From Calamus simplicifolius (lineage: Eukaryota; Streptophyta; Magnoliopsida; Arecales; Arecaceae), in the NCBI GenBank assembly GCA_900491605.1, contig UESW01004767.1, positions 248,001 to 312,000 on the forward strand: a stretch of 64,000 nt of DNA, read 5' to 3'. Under the pieces are notes generated by a model that saw only the letters and a program-made list of their open reading frames with translations, was not told where the DNA came from and searched no databases. Numbering within the stretch: the stretch's first letter is position 1; each line of letters begins with the position of its first letter. This document shows positions 1 through 12,790 of the stretch, one piece after another. The translations under genes were made by a program, and so were the position numbers.

Positions 1-20
1 CCCCTCAATTTATTCCCTAA

Positions 21-356
21 GGTAGTGTTTGATAGGAAAAATATTATCCATGGATAAGTGTACGGGATAGAGTTTATCCCCTGGCTATCCCTAGGGATAT
101 CCCTTGGCTATCCCATTGATCATATCAAATGCAAAAAGGTAAATCCATAGGATAACATTTTTTTACTCTTATTTGGAGGGATAACCAGCTATTCCTGCAT
201 TCTCTAGGGAATAAATTGAGGGGATATCCCATGGTTAACCATAGATTATCCCTTTGGTTAACTTTATTCTCTGCTATCCCTTATTGTTATGGCTTTTGGG
301 AATAAGAGGGGATATCCTTTGGATATGCCCTCTTATCCTCTATTTCAAACACTACC
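21..356. mobile_element. Tourist-like MITE, copy A
   Basis: Non-coding element of about 336 bp. It starts GGTAGTGTTTGA and ends in the inverse TCAAACACTACC. It is flanked by TAA at 18-20 and 357-359, which fits the TWA target duplication of PIF/Harbinger (Tourist) elements. The interior is rich in GGGATA/TATCCC motifs on both strands, so it can fold on itself. No ORF is present. Confidence 0.75.
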
Positions 357-359
357 TAA

Positions 360-661
360 GGTAGTGTTTGAAAAAATATTATCCATGGATAAGTGTATGG
401 GATAGAGTTTGTCCCCTGGCTATCCCTAGGGATATCCCTTGACTATCCCATTGATCATATCAAATGCAAAAAGGTAAATCCATAGAATAACTTTTTTTTT
501 TTACTTTTATTTGGAGGGATAACCAGCTATTCCTGCATTCTCTAGGGAATAAATTGAGAGGATATCCCATGGTTAACCATGGATTATCCCTTTGGTTAAC
601 TTTATTCCCAGCTATCCCTTATAGTTATGGCTTTTGGGAATATCCTATTTCAAACACTACC
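360..661. mobile_element. Tourist-like MITE, copy B (head-to-tail)
   Basis: Second direct copy of the preceding MITE, about 302 bp. It begins immediately after the TAA at 357-359, so the two copies share one target triplet. The same terminal inverted repeats are present and TAA follows at 662-664. It lacks about 30 bp near its 3' end relative to copy A. Confidence 0.72.
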
Positions 662-664
662 TAA

Positions 665-847
665 AGAATGCAGGAATAGCTGGTTATCCCTCCAAATAAG
701 AGTAAAAAAAAAAGTTATCCTATGTATTTATTTTTTTGCATTTGATATGAGCAATGGGATAGCCAATGGATATCCCTAGGGATAGCCAGGGGACAAACTC
801 TATCCCGTACACTTATCCATAGATAATATATTTTCTATCAAACTACC
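665..847 (-). mobile_element. Tourist-like MITE, copy C (inverted, truncated)
   Basis: Reverse-oriented partial copy of the same MITE. Its left end matches the middle of copies A and B in reverse complement, and its right end is a degraded terminal repeat (CAAACTACC) followed by TTA. About half of the element is missing. Confidence 0.65.
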
Positions 848-850
848 TTA

Positions 851-1797
851 GATATGGTAAACGTGCATTGATTACATGAATTAATCATTTTCGTATATCA
901 ATATATTTATATATAATAATTTAAAATTTTTTATCATACATTATACGTATAGCGATATATATAAACAGTCAATGCACGCGATTGATATAGACAACGGAGC
1001 AAATCTTTTTCTGCAAGGGAAAGCGGTTGCCGGAGAGCAGTCGCTAAAGTCATTGTAGGTGGTTGGGTTTCACATCAAGTCCTCCGCTCGCCCGTCAACG
1101 GCAGCAATTTCTCTGAAGTTCCTTCCGAGACCAGGAAGTGCACGTGCTCGCAGGTGCCCATTATTTCCTTTCCTCATGAGCTGAACGATATCATGTTGGT
1201 CTCGCAAGATTTTTTCATGAAATTATTGCTGTAGTTTGGACTGGGACTGTTTCAACTGGCTGCGAATGGTGATATGCGCTATACCCAACCATCTGCAGTG
1301 GAAATTAAGATGCATCAGCATAGCTTGCTTTGGTTACAAAACCAAAGACCAAGCGGATTCATGAGGGAGCTTTACTAGCCCGTTGAAAAAAAAAGGTTAA
1401 TTTAATTATGGTAAAGAGCCCGAAAGATTATAATAAATTTTGAAAGGTTAATTATTGTCAGAAAATGAAGTGTCATATTAAAAATTAAAGAGTCATTTCA
1501 AAACCAAAAGTCATTTAAAAAGTCTGAAAGGTTATATTATGATTTATTTATGAAGAAAGGTCTAAAAGGTTAGACTATGATGTATGTATTTATGAAGAAA
1601 GATCAATAGTCATAGATATTTCTTTCACTTCAAGCATTTTTTCTTAATATGATTGATGACCATTTGACTGTAGGGTTTCCTAATTCGATTATTCAACTGT
1701 ATGGCTACTTCATGAGGAGCAAACCAACTTGGATTGACCTCATCGCAATGCTAACACCAAGGTCTTGTTATACCATCCTATATATTGTTACACCCTA
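851..1797. other. intergenic, no gene recognised
   Basis: The first 140 bp are very AT-rich. A less AT-rich block at about 990-1380 reads like degraded unique or exonic sequence, but it has no long open frame in any direction and no recognisable motif. The remainder is AT-rich and featureless. Confidence 0.4.
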
Positions 1798-1983
1798 TGT
1801 AACGACCCGGGTCCACGGGCCCATTTCGTTACAAGAAAGCAAACGGACAAGGTCCACACCAACTTGGGTCACCACAGTCCAAAAGAGATCCAATTGGTGC
1901 CTTATCATTCTTGCTTAACCAGTTATAAACCACTTAACCAACTCCCAATTATCTGATGTGGGATAATTGAGAGGGGCATCACA
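1798..1983 (+). repeat. short LTR-like element (TRIM-like), solo
   Basis: A 186-bp segment begins TGTAACGACC and ends GGGGCATCACA, giving TG..CA ends. It contains the string TGATGTGGGAT, which recurs near the ends of small plant LTRs. The flanks CCCTA and CTCTA match at 4 of 5 bases, which would suit a slightly decayed 5-bp target duplication. No second copy lies nearby, so it would be a solo LTR. The assignment is inferred from termini only. Confidence 0.35.
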
Positions 1984-3097
1984 CTCTATATCACTTTTTG
2001 GGTGATTACTAATTATTATCATATTATTCACGTTTCAGTACCATCTACTATATATAAAGTGCAAGAAAGGATCATTATATTTTGAAAGAAAACTACATAT
2101 AATTTATGTAAATAATCCTCTTGTTACACCTTAAACCTAGCTACGGTAAATTTAAAACATGATAATCTACGTGCCCTAGCATGCGAAGCATCTTACTTCA
2201 AAAGTTGTCGCATAATGAATTTAACCAGCAATAATTAATAAATCTATATTCATTAAATCAAACTAGACAAATTCCCATAATGTCAATAATGAAATCTCAA
2301 TATGAATATAAAAGTCTGATATCAAAAATATTAAACATTCTTAAAGCAAACTAAACTAATCTTATGAAAATATTTAATTCTTGGACCAACCGCTACCCTA
2401 AATTCCACTCATTCCTCAGTCTCTGAAAAAAATAGTAACAAAATTTTATGAGCTATTGCTTGGTAAATAACTCTAGACATAACCAGATGATCAATAAAGT
2501 AAGTAGACTTAAGAAAATTAAAATACATAAATAATACCATAAGTACTTAACTAACATTAGTGTACATGTGCTTAAGATTAATAAATTATTTTCAAAAAAA
2601 TATAATATTTTCAAGTATTGAAAAATAATTCTTATTCTTCTTGAATAAAATCCTGCTTAATTTTCAAAGGGTCTAATAATGACTCCTCTATCAGTGACTA
2701 TGACTACGTATGTAGACCCCCATGATCGGCCATAAAACGGAAACCACACTTAATACTCACAAAATGGAAACCATATATATCTTTTGTGGAAAGGGTCCTC
2801 CATCACAAGTTTTTGTACAGACCCTGATAAGCTAATCTGACCTCTAGGTGACTAGATGGCAAATTTTTCATGGCTAGATATGTGGCTTGGAGTTGGCTAC
2901 TGCTTCATCCCAAAACGGTAATAGGACTAAGAAATATTGAGTCTGATTTATTGACTAAATTTTGATGGCTATTGATGGTCTGCTAGAAAAATCACAGACC
3001 ATAGATAAAGTAGAATAGAGAGAAGAGAAGCAAAAAGCTTACAACTTTGATTTGATCACCAGAATGAAGGAAGAAAATATTGATTTTAGTGACCCTT
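1984..3097. other. AT-rich intergenic sequence
   Basis: No open frame of useful length, no recognisable domain and no clear repeat structure was seen. It runs up to the left end of the gypsy element. Confidence 0.4.
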
Positions 3098-3123
3098 TGC
3101 CCTTCAATTAAGTTGGTAAGGAG

Positions 3124-4483
3124 TGTAACGCCCGCAATTAAGTAGGCGTTACCAACTTGATCAGAAGGGCTTTCAAGAGGAAAATAAATAAATAAAGAAA
3201 GAGAAACTCTTCCTCTCCTTTTCTATGGTCATCTCTACTCTTCTCTCGCATCTTCACTGGGTTGATCCAAAGCCAATAGAAGGTAAATAAGCCATTTATC
3301 ATGAGTAATGCAATAAATTATTGGATTATGTAATTTCTAAATAAAATATTAGTACATGATATATATTTTGTATTGTATGTGCTATTATCATGCAAATAAA
3401 TTTTGATATATTATTTTATTCATATGAAGGTTTTTAATGATATTTTAGATTTTAGATTAATTCTACATAATTCATAAAATAAATAATAATAGCAATAGTA
3501 GTATAAATAATAATACATATGAAATAACATAAATAATAAACCAATATTGCTTATGTAAAATAAATAGTTACTATACATGTTCAAATCATAAATTAGTAAA
3601 AATGTTAAATTTTTAATATTATTAATATAGAGAGTACAATATGAAAATGTGTATATGTTTTTATAGTTGATATTTGCATAAGAAAGAAAATAAGTTATGA
3701 ATAAGAAACTATGTTATCCGCAGTCCACTATGATGTAATTATATGATATGATTTCTGTTATCAGAACACACCTTTACAGGGGATATATGTGGAGGATACA
3801 CCCTATATATGGTATTCTATTCTGACCCTTACCCACAGAGATTATATTTGATGTTCTATTCTGGCCCCCGTCCACAGAGATTATATGTGGTGTTCTATTT
3901 AGGCAATCATCCACAGGAATTGTATGTGATGTTCTGTTCTGGTCTTGTCATAGCGATATATGTGGACATAGTTTGTGACCGTGGTGTAATTATAATAGAT
4001 GAAATACAATATGATGATTTAAAAACTTAGAATTGAAATCTTGAGTCATAATATACATTATGATTTCAATGAATTTTAAGAATATAAGTAACATCAAATA
4101 GTACGATGATATGAAAGTTTTGACATATGAAGGTAAGTAAATCAAGACATGTTATATTCTTAAAGCTATATGACATGTTTTATGTTAGGCTTCCTTATTG
4201 AGTGTAAATTCATTAAACTTTTGTTGACATTTTTCAGAGCCAAAGAAATGAAGAAGGATATGGTTAGATTAAAGTTTCTGTCAACCTAACTTGAATGAAC
4301 ATTATGTTTTCTTGTATCTTGGACATCTTTTGTTTGGAAATTGTAATAAGAATGTTGGTACTTTTGATGGCATAATAGTAATCGATTTTGATTGATAATC
4401 ATTTCTGTTATTGAACGCCTTGCATGTTCAACATGTGGCGGGTTGCCACTTCCTCGATCTACCTTTGGATTCGGGGCATGACA
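3124..4483 (+). repeat. 5' LTR of the Tekay-like element
   Basis: Starts TGTAACGCCC and ends GGGGCATGACA, and matches 15433-16916 along its whole length. It contains a tandem array of about 39-bp units (about 3808-3945), a TTGAGTGTAAA..CATTAAAC block, a TTTTTCAG acceptor-like site (AG 4236-4237) and a terminal inverted repeat (4416-4440). Relative to the 3' LTR it lacks about 47 bp near 3276 and has fewer tandem units. Confidence 0.85.
4416..4440 (+). promoter_or_regulatory. U5 inverted repeat, Tekay-like 5' LTR
   Basis: CGCC and GGCG bracket GCATGTT-C-AACATGT with a TT bulge. One arm carries a C-to-T change that leaves a G:U pair. The structure ends 43 nt before the LTR terminus. Confidence 0.6.
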
Positions 4484-4490
4484 ATTATAG

Positions 4491-4502
4491 TGGTATCAGA
4501 GC
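4491..4502 (+). other. primer binding site (initiator tRNA-Met)
   Basis: TGGTATCAGAGC, the classical complement of the 3' end of plant initiator tRNA-Met, lies 7 nt after the 5' LTR end. It primes minus-strand DNA synthesis. Confidence 0.9.
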
Positions 4503-4669
4503 TCAGGTTTGACATTAAGGATAAAACTCAGAATTAGTCCTAGTCAAGACATTAAGATGACTTGGAAGAGTAATGACCTTAAATAAATTGTTATGAAAGC
4601 ATGAGATTAATGATTTGCCATGTGAAATGCAAAGAAATGATTAAATGTGAATGGTAGAAAATTATAGAA

Positions 4670-5873
4670 ATGGCTCGTCGTATAAAGGGTCAACGTAATG
4701 GTGATGGGTCTCAGGCTGGCGAAACAAACCAGTGCGGAGGTCCAAATATTTTTGAAGGATCTGACTTTGTAGAACCGACAAGAAATGCTCAAACAAACTT
4801 TCAAGTTGAAATATTGCGGGCTCTTTCTGGAGTCGTGCAAGTGGTGTAGACCATGCAACAGCAGCAACAATAAGGTCCACCTGTACAGCAAGCTTAGCCT
4901 GTCCAGCAAGATCAACTTGTTCAGCAAAGTTAGCTTACTCAACAAGGTCTACCTAACCCACAGGGTCCGTTTGCCCAATCAGATCACCAATCTCAGCCTT
5001 GGCAAGGGGGGATCAGAAGTTTTTCTAAATTTAAAGGGTTAGCCCCTGCCCCTTTCACCGGCTCCACCAATCCTACCGATGTTGAGAAATGGATAGTAGA
5101 AATGAAAAAGCATTTAATGTTTATGGCAGCCAAGGAGAAGAAAGAATCAGATTTGCCGTCTATCTTCTTCAAGGCGAGGCCTATGATTGGTGGCTACTAT
5201 AGGAGAGCAGGTTGAATGGTAGGATTCCTTCTTGGGATGAGTTCAAGGAGATTTTTTTAACAAGTATTTTCTCAAGACTGTTCAGGGTCAAATGGAGTCT
5301 GAATTCATCAAATTGGAACAGAATAATATGATTGTGGCTCAATATGAAGCTGAGTTTACTAGATTGGCCCGCTTCGCTCCTACTATGGTAGCAACTGAAG
5401 AGGCTAAGATCTGTAGGTTTATTGAGGGATTAAGGGCCAGATTGAGGCAAGCTATGAATGTTTTTGAACTTTCTTCCTATGCTATAGTTGTCAATAAAAC
5501 CCTGGTGATAGAAAGAGATTTGAATGAGGTGCAACAGGAAAGAGATCGGAAAATAAAGAGGAAGAGGCCCTTTTCTGGTCAGGGTTCTGGATAGTCAAAG
5601 AAAGGAGGTTCAAAATAGGCTTCCTCTAGCCAAAAGGGTAATGAAGCCCAATGTTCTCATTGTGGAAATTACCATCCAGGCAAGGACTACCGCAGAGCAA
5701 CGGGTGCCTGCTTTATTTGTGGCAAAATGGATCATAGAATTGTCACTTGTCCATTCAAAAATGATCGGCAACCTCCTTCAGATCAAGGGAGATATCAGCA
5801 GCAGTCCAGGACTCAGGGAAGGGTCTATACCCTTACATAACAATATGCTACTGCCTCTAACTCGATGGTAACA
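4670..5873 (+). pseudogene. gag polyprotein remnant
   Basis: Nucleocapsid/capsid gene of the Tekay-like element. The likely start is the ATG at 4670. A Gln-rich stretch near 4850-4960 is broken by several stops that look like CAA or CAG turned to TAA or TAG. The retrotransposon-gag core follows in shifting frames (about 5040-5590), including a 100-residue open piece at 5292-5594. A CCHC zinc knuckle of the CX2CX4HX4C type (CFICGKMDHRIVTC) is at about 5709-5750. Translation is interrupted at least five times. Sequence matching the PR-gag junction is displaced by the inserted solo LTR downstream. Confidence 0.75.
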
Positions 5874-5949
5874 TGTATGTCTATTAATTTAAGGTTTATG
5901 AGTTATAGAATTCATCTTGTGTGGTACATTGATCTTGAATGATAGATAT

Positions 5950-7462
5950 TGTTGATCCATTTATTGATTTTGATGATTAATAAAGGAATTGAGTATATTT
6001 ATTTGATTACTAATGGATTTTATAAGTGTTTCAGGACTTAAATTTATTTGATCAATTTAAAGGAATTAAGAAATGAATTTTGAATCAAATACAAATCAGA
6101 GATTTCAAAGTTTCAGAGCTTGGAGTCAACACCTAGAAAATCTGGAGCCGACCCCATGGCCAATTCAATTTTAATCTGATTTTTGATACGATCCGGAGTC
6201 GACACCTAGAGTTTCGGAGCCGACACCTAGAGTTTCGGAGTCGACACTTACAGTGTCTGGAGCCGACTCCGATGCGGGAACAGAACGCTTATTTTTTGAG
6301 CATCCTGGAGCCGACACCTATAGTATTCGGGAGCTGATACCTGACGATGGTGAGCCGACACTTACTTTTTCGGAGCCGACTCCTCAACGAACTCGAAAAT
6401 TTCTATTTTGGTAAAACGATCCGGAGCCGACACCTGAAAAGTTGGAGCCGACTCCAACTTGACTGGGACAAAAATTTAAAATGTCAGATCAGCTCTAACG
6501 GTAATATTTCCTTTTTACCTAATTTCTAACAGATATATTTTGTTTCCAGGTACACTCCAATGGCTAGTTTCCTTCCTAAAATGGATTAAAAGAAATCTAT
6601 AAAAAGGGGAAAAACACCCGTTTGAAAAAGAGAAAAAAGAGAACGGAAGATAGAAAAATTTCAAATCAAAAATCCGAGAAACCCTGAGCCTGAAATCCAA
6701 GAGAAAAGCATTCAAATTCAAATCCTTCCACTCCAAAAAGCTCAAAGAGGAATCCAAGGCGCCCAAATCAAAAATTCGGTGGATTTCCCAAATTGAAGTA
6801 AAAGCTCTGTTTCTTTCATTTCCAATCTTCTCAACTGCAACGATTGTGAGGGATTAAAGCTGAGGCTTGATTCATCATTCCAAAGGGAGAAGCGGAAAAG
6901 AAGAAAAGAAGAAAAGAAGAAAAGCTCAAATCCAAACAACTTCAAATCAGGCTTTTCTAAACTTGTTTACTTATTTTTGAATATTTGCTCATTGAGGAGC
7001 TGTGTATCTTTGAAAAACTATATTCTTTTTGTTTGTGCCTAGTTCAATCAAAGGGATTGAACTAGTGAAGGTTGTATACCTCGGGTCAAGCTAGATTAGC
7101 TTGAGTTTAGGGTTGTGTGCTGGTGAGCCCGAAAAACCGGCTGGGTTCGTTGTGATCCCGGGTAAAACAACAAGTTTGGGTTGTGAGCTTGTAAAATAAC
7201 TCGGCTGTAATCGAGGAGATTATAGTGTAGACCCAAGTGGATCTTGGGAGTGGACGTAGGTGTTGGATACACCGAACCACTATAAAATCTTTGTGTTTGC
7301 CGTGCTTCTATTGTCTCTATCTCTATCTCTATCTCATTGATTGTGCTTTATATTTGCATTGCATTTACTTTCATTCATCTTAAGAAAATAATTTTTTTTG
7401 AGGTTAAATTTTTTAAAGAACCCAATTCACCCCCCCCTCTTGGGTTGTCATCTGGGCCAACA
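5950..7462 (+). repeat. solo Copia (Sirevirus-type) LTR inserted in the gypsy element
   Basis: Begins TGTTGATCC and ends GGGCCAACA. It matches the Copia 3' LTR at 32442-34182, including the C-rich tract followed by CTCTTGGGTTG near the end. The flanks GATAT and GATAA match at 4 of 5 bases, as a decayed target duplication. It holds about a dozen GGAGYYGAC motifs at 6120-6455. No internal Copia sequence accompanies it, so it arose by LTR-LTR recombination or loss. Confidence 0.82.
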
Positions 7463-7532
7463 GATAAGATAGATGAATATTATAATTAAAGTTTATGACA
7501 TCTAAGAAAGGTTCAAATTTTTATGATCAGGT

Positions 7533-9305
7533 ATGATAAAAGTAGCCAACTCTTTTGCTCGCACCTTAATAGATTCGGGTGCTACATACTCATTCATAAC
7601 TAAATATTTTACTATTAAGAATGCATCTTTGACACCAGTTCCACTAGAGCTAGAGTTGAATATTACTCTTCCTAATGGGGATGTGCTAGTGGTAGATTCA
7701 GTATATAGATATTGCCTGATGAAAATTGAGGATAAAGATTTAGAAGCTGATTTGCTAGTCCTTCCATTGAAAGATTTTGATGTAATTCTAGGAATGGATT
7801 GGTTGGCCTCCTATCATGCTTCAGTAAACTGTTTCAAGAAAAAGGTGATTTTTAAAATTCTAAATTAGTCTGAATTCAATTTTATCAGAAGTCAGAAGAG
7901 TCTTGCTTCAGTGTTGGTATCAGCTCTACAGGCTGAAAAATATCTAAAGAAAGGTTATCAGGGGTTTCTTACTATGGTCAAGGATCTTCAGTAGGAAGTA
8001 ATTAAACTAGAAAATATCCTAGTGGTTTAGGAATTTCCTGATGTCTTTTCTGAGGAATTGACCGAAGTACCCCCAAAATGAAAGGTTGAGTTCACTATTG
8101 ATCTAGCCCCTGGCACAGGACCTATATCTAAGGCTCCTTACCACATGGCCCCAGTTGAACTAAAGGAGCTGAAGAGTCAGTTGCAGGAGCGTCTGGATCG
8201 GGGATTCATCAAACCCAGTATTTCTCCTTAGGATGCCCCAGTACTATTTGTTAAGAAAAAGGATGGCAGTCTTCGGCTCTGCATTGATTACCAAGAAATT
8301 AATAAGGTAACAGTGTGGAACAAGTACCCTTGCTGAGGATTGATGATCTATTTGATCAACTCCAAGGAGCTCAAGTGTTCTCAAAGATTGGTCTCCGGTC
8401 AGGATATCATCAACTTAAAGTCAAAGCTGGGGATGTACCCAAGACTGCATTCAGAACTAGGTATGACCATTATAAGTTTTTGGTAATGCCATTTGGATTG
8501 GCAAAAATGCCTCAGCGGCATTCATGGATCTAATGAACAGGGTCTTTAAATCATACTTAGATCAGTTTGTAGTAGTCTTTATTGATGACATCTTAGTGTA
8601 TTCGAGAAGCCAGAAGGAGCATGAGGACCACCCGAGGATTGTTCTGCAGACTCTTTGGAAGAATAAATTATATGCCAAGCTACAGAAATGTGATTTCTGA
8701 TTGAGCCAAGTGTCTTTCTTGGGTCATGTGATATCCAGAGATGGTATATCTGTGGGGATCCAAAGAAGATTGAGGCTGTTGTGAATTAGAGTCGACCTTC
8801 TAATATGTCTGAAATCAGAAGCTTTCTGGGGTTAACTAGGTATTATCGCAGGTTCATTGAGGACTTCTCTCGCATTGCTCTACCCTTGACCTGTTTAACT
8901 CAAAAGCGTAAAGTTTGAATGGACTGAAGATTATGAGAGAAGTTTTCTAGAACTCAAGCAATGTTTGGTATCGGCTCCTATCCTTACCCTTTCATCAGGA
9001 TCTGGAAGGTTTACCTTGTTCACTGATGCTTCTCAGAAAGGATTGGGATGTGAATGGGAGCTGATAGCTTATGCTTCTAGACAGCTAAAGCCTTATGAGC
9101 AGAACTACCCTATCCATGATCTAGAATTGGCAGCAGTAGTTTTTTCTTTGAAGATTTAGAGGCATTATCTATATAGGGAGACTTGTGATGTATATACAGA
9201 TCATCAAAGTTTGAAATACATCTTTTCGCAGAAGGAATTAAATTTGAGACAAAGGAGGTGGTTGGAGTTGCTAAAGGATTATGAATTGAATTTACATTAC
9301 CACCC
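7533..9305 (+). pseudogene. protease - reverse transcriptase - RNase H remnant (gypsy pol)
   Basis: The protease has the catalytic IDSGATYSFI motif at about 7570-7600, in a 111-residue open piece (7533-7868) that also holds the VILGMDWL motif. The RT runs from about 8040 with palm motif FIDDILVYS at 8578-8604, the catalytic Asp pair being intact. RNase H starts near 8980 with FTDASQKGLG. Stops and frame changes occur at about 8080, 8230, 8320, 8500, 8700 and 8900, so no full polyprotein can be made. The frame breaks off at 9305, where the CACTA element is inserted, and resumes at 13706. Confidence 0.8.
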
Positions 9306-9319
9306 CACTACAATAATTT

Positions 9320-10150
9320 TTTAATTAGACTACGTCTAAAAAATGTATAGACTACGTTTTCTAAACTATAGTAGTAGTTAAAAGTGCGACTGTAGTTAAA
9401 AGTTTCTTTTTTAGACTACGTTTTTAGACGCAGTTAAAAGTCAAAAAATGTAGTCTTTAAATACATTTAGACTACATTTTTATCAAAAAATGTAGTCTAT
9501 AATTGTACAAAAGACTATGTTTTTTATCAAAATTGTAGTTAAAAGTCAAAAAAAATGTAGTATTTAAATACATTTAGACTACGTTTTTATCAAAAAATGT
9601 AATTAGAAGTCAATAAAATGTCATCTTTAAATACATTTAGACTACGTTTTTATCAGAAGACATAGTCTAAAGTCAATAAAATGTAGTCTTTAAATACATT
9701 TAGACTACATTTTTATCAGAAAATGTAGTCTAAAGTCAATAAAATGTAGTCTTTAAATATATTTAGACTATGTTTTTATCAGAAAATATAGTTAAAAGTA
9801 AATAAAACGTAGTCTTTAAATACATTTAGACTATGTTTTTATCAGAAAATGTAGCTAAAAGTCAATAAAACGTAGTCTTTAAATACATTTAGACTACATT
9901 ATTATCAGAAAATGTAGTTAAAAGTCAATAAAACGTAGTCTTTAAATACATTTAAACTATGTTTTTATCAGAAAATGTAGTCTAAAGTCAATAGTCTTTA
10001 AATACATTTAGACTACGTTTTTTATCAAAAAATATAGTTAAAATTCAATAAAACGTAGTCTTTAAATACAAATAGACTACATTTTTATAAAAAATGTAGT
10101 CTATTATGTACATTTAGACTATGTTTTTATATTAAAAACGTAGTATAATA
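9320..10150. repeat. CACTA left subterminal tandem array
   Basis: About a dozen units of roughly 60-65 bp, each with AGACTACGTTTTTATCAG, a short spacer AAAATGTAGTC, then AAAGTCAATAAAA and TAGTCTTTAAATACATTT. Each unit contains inverted TAGACTACG/CGTAGTCT pairs, so it can form hairpins. The array was probably the binding platform for the CACTA transposase. Confidence 0.8.
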
Positions 10151-10409
10151 TCAAATCATGTCATACAAACATATACTTTCAATTCAAAAAAATCCTAAAA
10201 ATATTGAATTCTCCGTGCAAACTATCATACAAATATTTACTGTCATACAAACATATAGTTTCAATTCCAAAAACCTCAAATACATTGAATTAAAATGTCC
10301 AATACTATCATACAAACATCCATAATATTTTCAGATAATCCAAACTTTAATAAATGTTTCCACATAACATTTCTTCAAATGAAACCTTATGTTTCCACAT
10401 AACTTTTCT

Positions 10410-12102
10410 TCAAATGAAACCTTGTAAGTACTTGACCCATTCTTCGCGCATAATGTCGATCTCTTCTTGTTTATAAGTTTTCTTCTCGCCAAACTGCATA
10501 TATACATAAGTTAATCAGAAAAGAGCACTAAATAACACATGATACAAAAATCTAAAATAATAAAAAGTACTACTTACATAAATCATGTACGCAGTAATAA
10601 TAAACCTTTTCACATAAGTTACTCATCAAAAGAGCACTAAATAATACATGACATAAAAATTTAAAACCATAAAAAGTAGAACTTATGTGAATCATCTACG
10701 CAATAATAACATACTTTTTCATCGGTTGAAATGATATAATTCTCAATGATCTCCTTCATATACATGATGACATAATATCCACATTCAACACCTGATGGTT
10801 GCCTTGGACACTTGAAAAATAAATTTAAAATTTTTTATAAGATTCAAACAAATAAGATCTAACTTTATGAATTATTAAAAAGAATATACAACTCAATATA
10901 CCTTAATTGACTCCCAAGTAAGTGTTTTTCTTGCAACTCGATCAACTTTAGCATTGTATATTTTGAGTGCACTAATTTAACAAAGTATAATAATAGTATG
11001 AGACTCAAATGATATAATCCAGACAAATTACTGTAAAATTAAAAAGAAATAAATACTTACGTATTAATAACACCTTTCAATTCTTTTTCTACTGAACGTC
11101 CAATAGAATCATAAAAATATACTTTATCCCTATGAGAGTCAATAACCATCAAGGACTAGTGATCCCTTCATAAACATAATAACAATAATCAATAAATTAA
11201 TATCAAAAGTATCAATTTTTATTAAAAAACCACTTACCCAAAGTTATAAGGAGCTAGAAACAATTGATCCACATAACAACGCTCTAATCTTTTAGCAATC
11301 AAATCTGATCATGCTCCAGCCTATCCAGAGTGTACAGAGATCTGTCCAAGGTCTATGAAGCCAAACATGTTGAGCAATTTTGATTTCTTGATTTGGTTGT
11401 ACAAATACCTACACAAATCAAATTATTCAATCCAACAGTTTTTATTAGAAACTTGTAACATATAGTAATTGCATATGAAATGCAAAAAATATAAAAAATA
11501 TCTTATTATCTCATATATAGCACAATACAACTAGAAGTAATCTTATCCATTGAGGAAAAGTTATCGATATCTTCTCGAACAATATAACAAACCCATTCAT
11601 GACCAAAGACACCAACATCCAATACCACCATTATTGTATTTGTATCTCCCAAACTTTTGCAATGTGATTCTTTAAATATGACAAACTCCATGGACCCTTT
11701 TCTTTGTTTTCTATATGTAATTTTTGCGGGACAATCTTAGCCTATTCATAATAATAAAATTCAATTCACATATGTTATATAACAAATAATTTATCAATAT
11801 AAATTAATCATAACTTTAAAGATAATTTAAAAGGTTTCAGATACCTTTCTTTGATCATCAATAACTAATGATCGAGGCCATGCAACATGAGAACCAACAA
11901 AATCTTTAACTTTCACAGGATCATCACCAATTGTTATTGGAAGGAGAGCATCATCGTCAAAACAAACATCAATAGATACATGATAATTATAAATTTCCAA
12001 AGGAATTCCATGTACAACAGAGTTTGATTCTACATTCTCAATCACTGTACCATAAAAAATACACTCTAGATGAAAATTAGATTTCCTAGCAGAAAAAACC
12101 AT
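10410..12102 (-). pseudogene. Ulp1/C48-type peptidase-like gene inside CACTA element (multi-exon)
   Basis: Minus-strand exons separated by AT-rich introns. The first open exon (12102 to about 11840, 91 residues) ends at a GT donor; the next covers about 11745-11506; then short blocks near 11400-11330 (MFGFIDLGQ) and 11300-11240; then about 11160-11050 with SLMVIDSHRDKVYFYD; then about 10815-10710 with the cysteine motif CPRQPSGVECGYYV; then a last exon ending at the TGA at 10410-10412. In Ulp1 (SUMO/NEDD8-type cysteine protease, C48) relatives the HW..VI and QPSG..CG motifs hold the catalytic His and Cys. The Trp after that His is a TAG stop here and the second exon needs a frame change, so the gene is broken. 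Such peptidases are common cargo of plant CACTA and MULE elements. Confidence 0.68.
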
Positions 12103-12249
12103 AATTATGAACTTAATTTTAGTAGATGAAAATCATGAGAGCTCGGATAAAAAGGAAGAACAATACATCCAAATGGATGAATGAAAACTGCTACGGGGAC
12201 CAGTGTCACCTTATTAATTTTTTTAAAAAATTAACAATCACCTTATTAA

Positions 12250-12790
12250 AAATAAATAGCCTGAATGGGCCGGACCGAGCCGAGGCCCAGCCCACCCAAG
12301 CCATCCCCTGTTTTGATCGCAGCCCCTGGTTCACCCGAACCAGGGGAAGGTGCTGGTGGCTAAGGGCTGCCGCCACCTCTCCCGGGGGTGCCTGGCCGGT
12401 CATCGACAACCGGCCTAGTGTCGGTCGGTGGTGGCACCCTTCCAATTTTTTTTTTCTTTTTTTCCCTCTTCTTCTTCTTCCACTCTTCCTCCCTGAGTGG
12501 TGGCATGGTCGGCCGAACCCCATCGGATGCCGCACGAACGCCGATGGGGGTTGCCGCCCTAGCCTGAGCTAGGCAAGCCAGCGGGCAAGCCGCCGGGCCC
12601 AAGCCAAACACGGGAGCCGGTTTGGCTTCCGTAATCGATCTCCTCACGGCGGCACGGTCGGCCTTCTCTGGTCGGCCGAACCCCACCGAACACCGCACAG
12701 ACGCCGATAGGGGCTACCGCCCATGGCCCGGGCCCAGCAAGCCGGCAGGCATGCCGCCGAGCCCGAGCCAAAGATTCGACCGGGATGTAA
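12250..12790. other. GC-rich block within CACTA element
   Basis: A C+G-rich island in AT-rich surroundings, upstream of the minus-strand Ulp1-like gene. It contains a perfect inverted repeat with 10-bp arms (12323-12332 and 12337-12346, arm CCCCTGGTTC) and a duplicated GGTCGGCCGAACCCCA..CGCCGAT segment at about 12508-12550 and 12670-12712. Long open frames here on both strands reflect composition, not coding. It could be the promoter or leader of the captured gene. Confidence 0.5.

Noticed and set aside
990..1380. Possible organelle DNA insertion or exon
   Set aside because: Composition is less AT-rich, but no reading or motif could be matched by eye; left unassigned.
3809..4030. 73-residue frame in the 5' LTR, and 91-residue frame at 16151-16426
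   Set aside because: Both are translations of the LTR tandem array.
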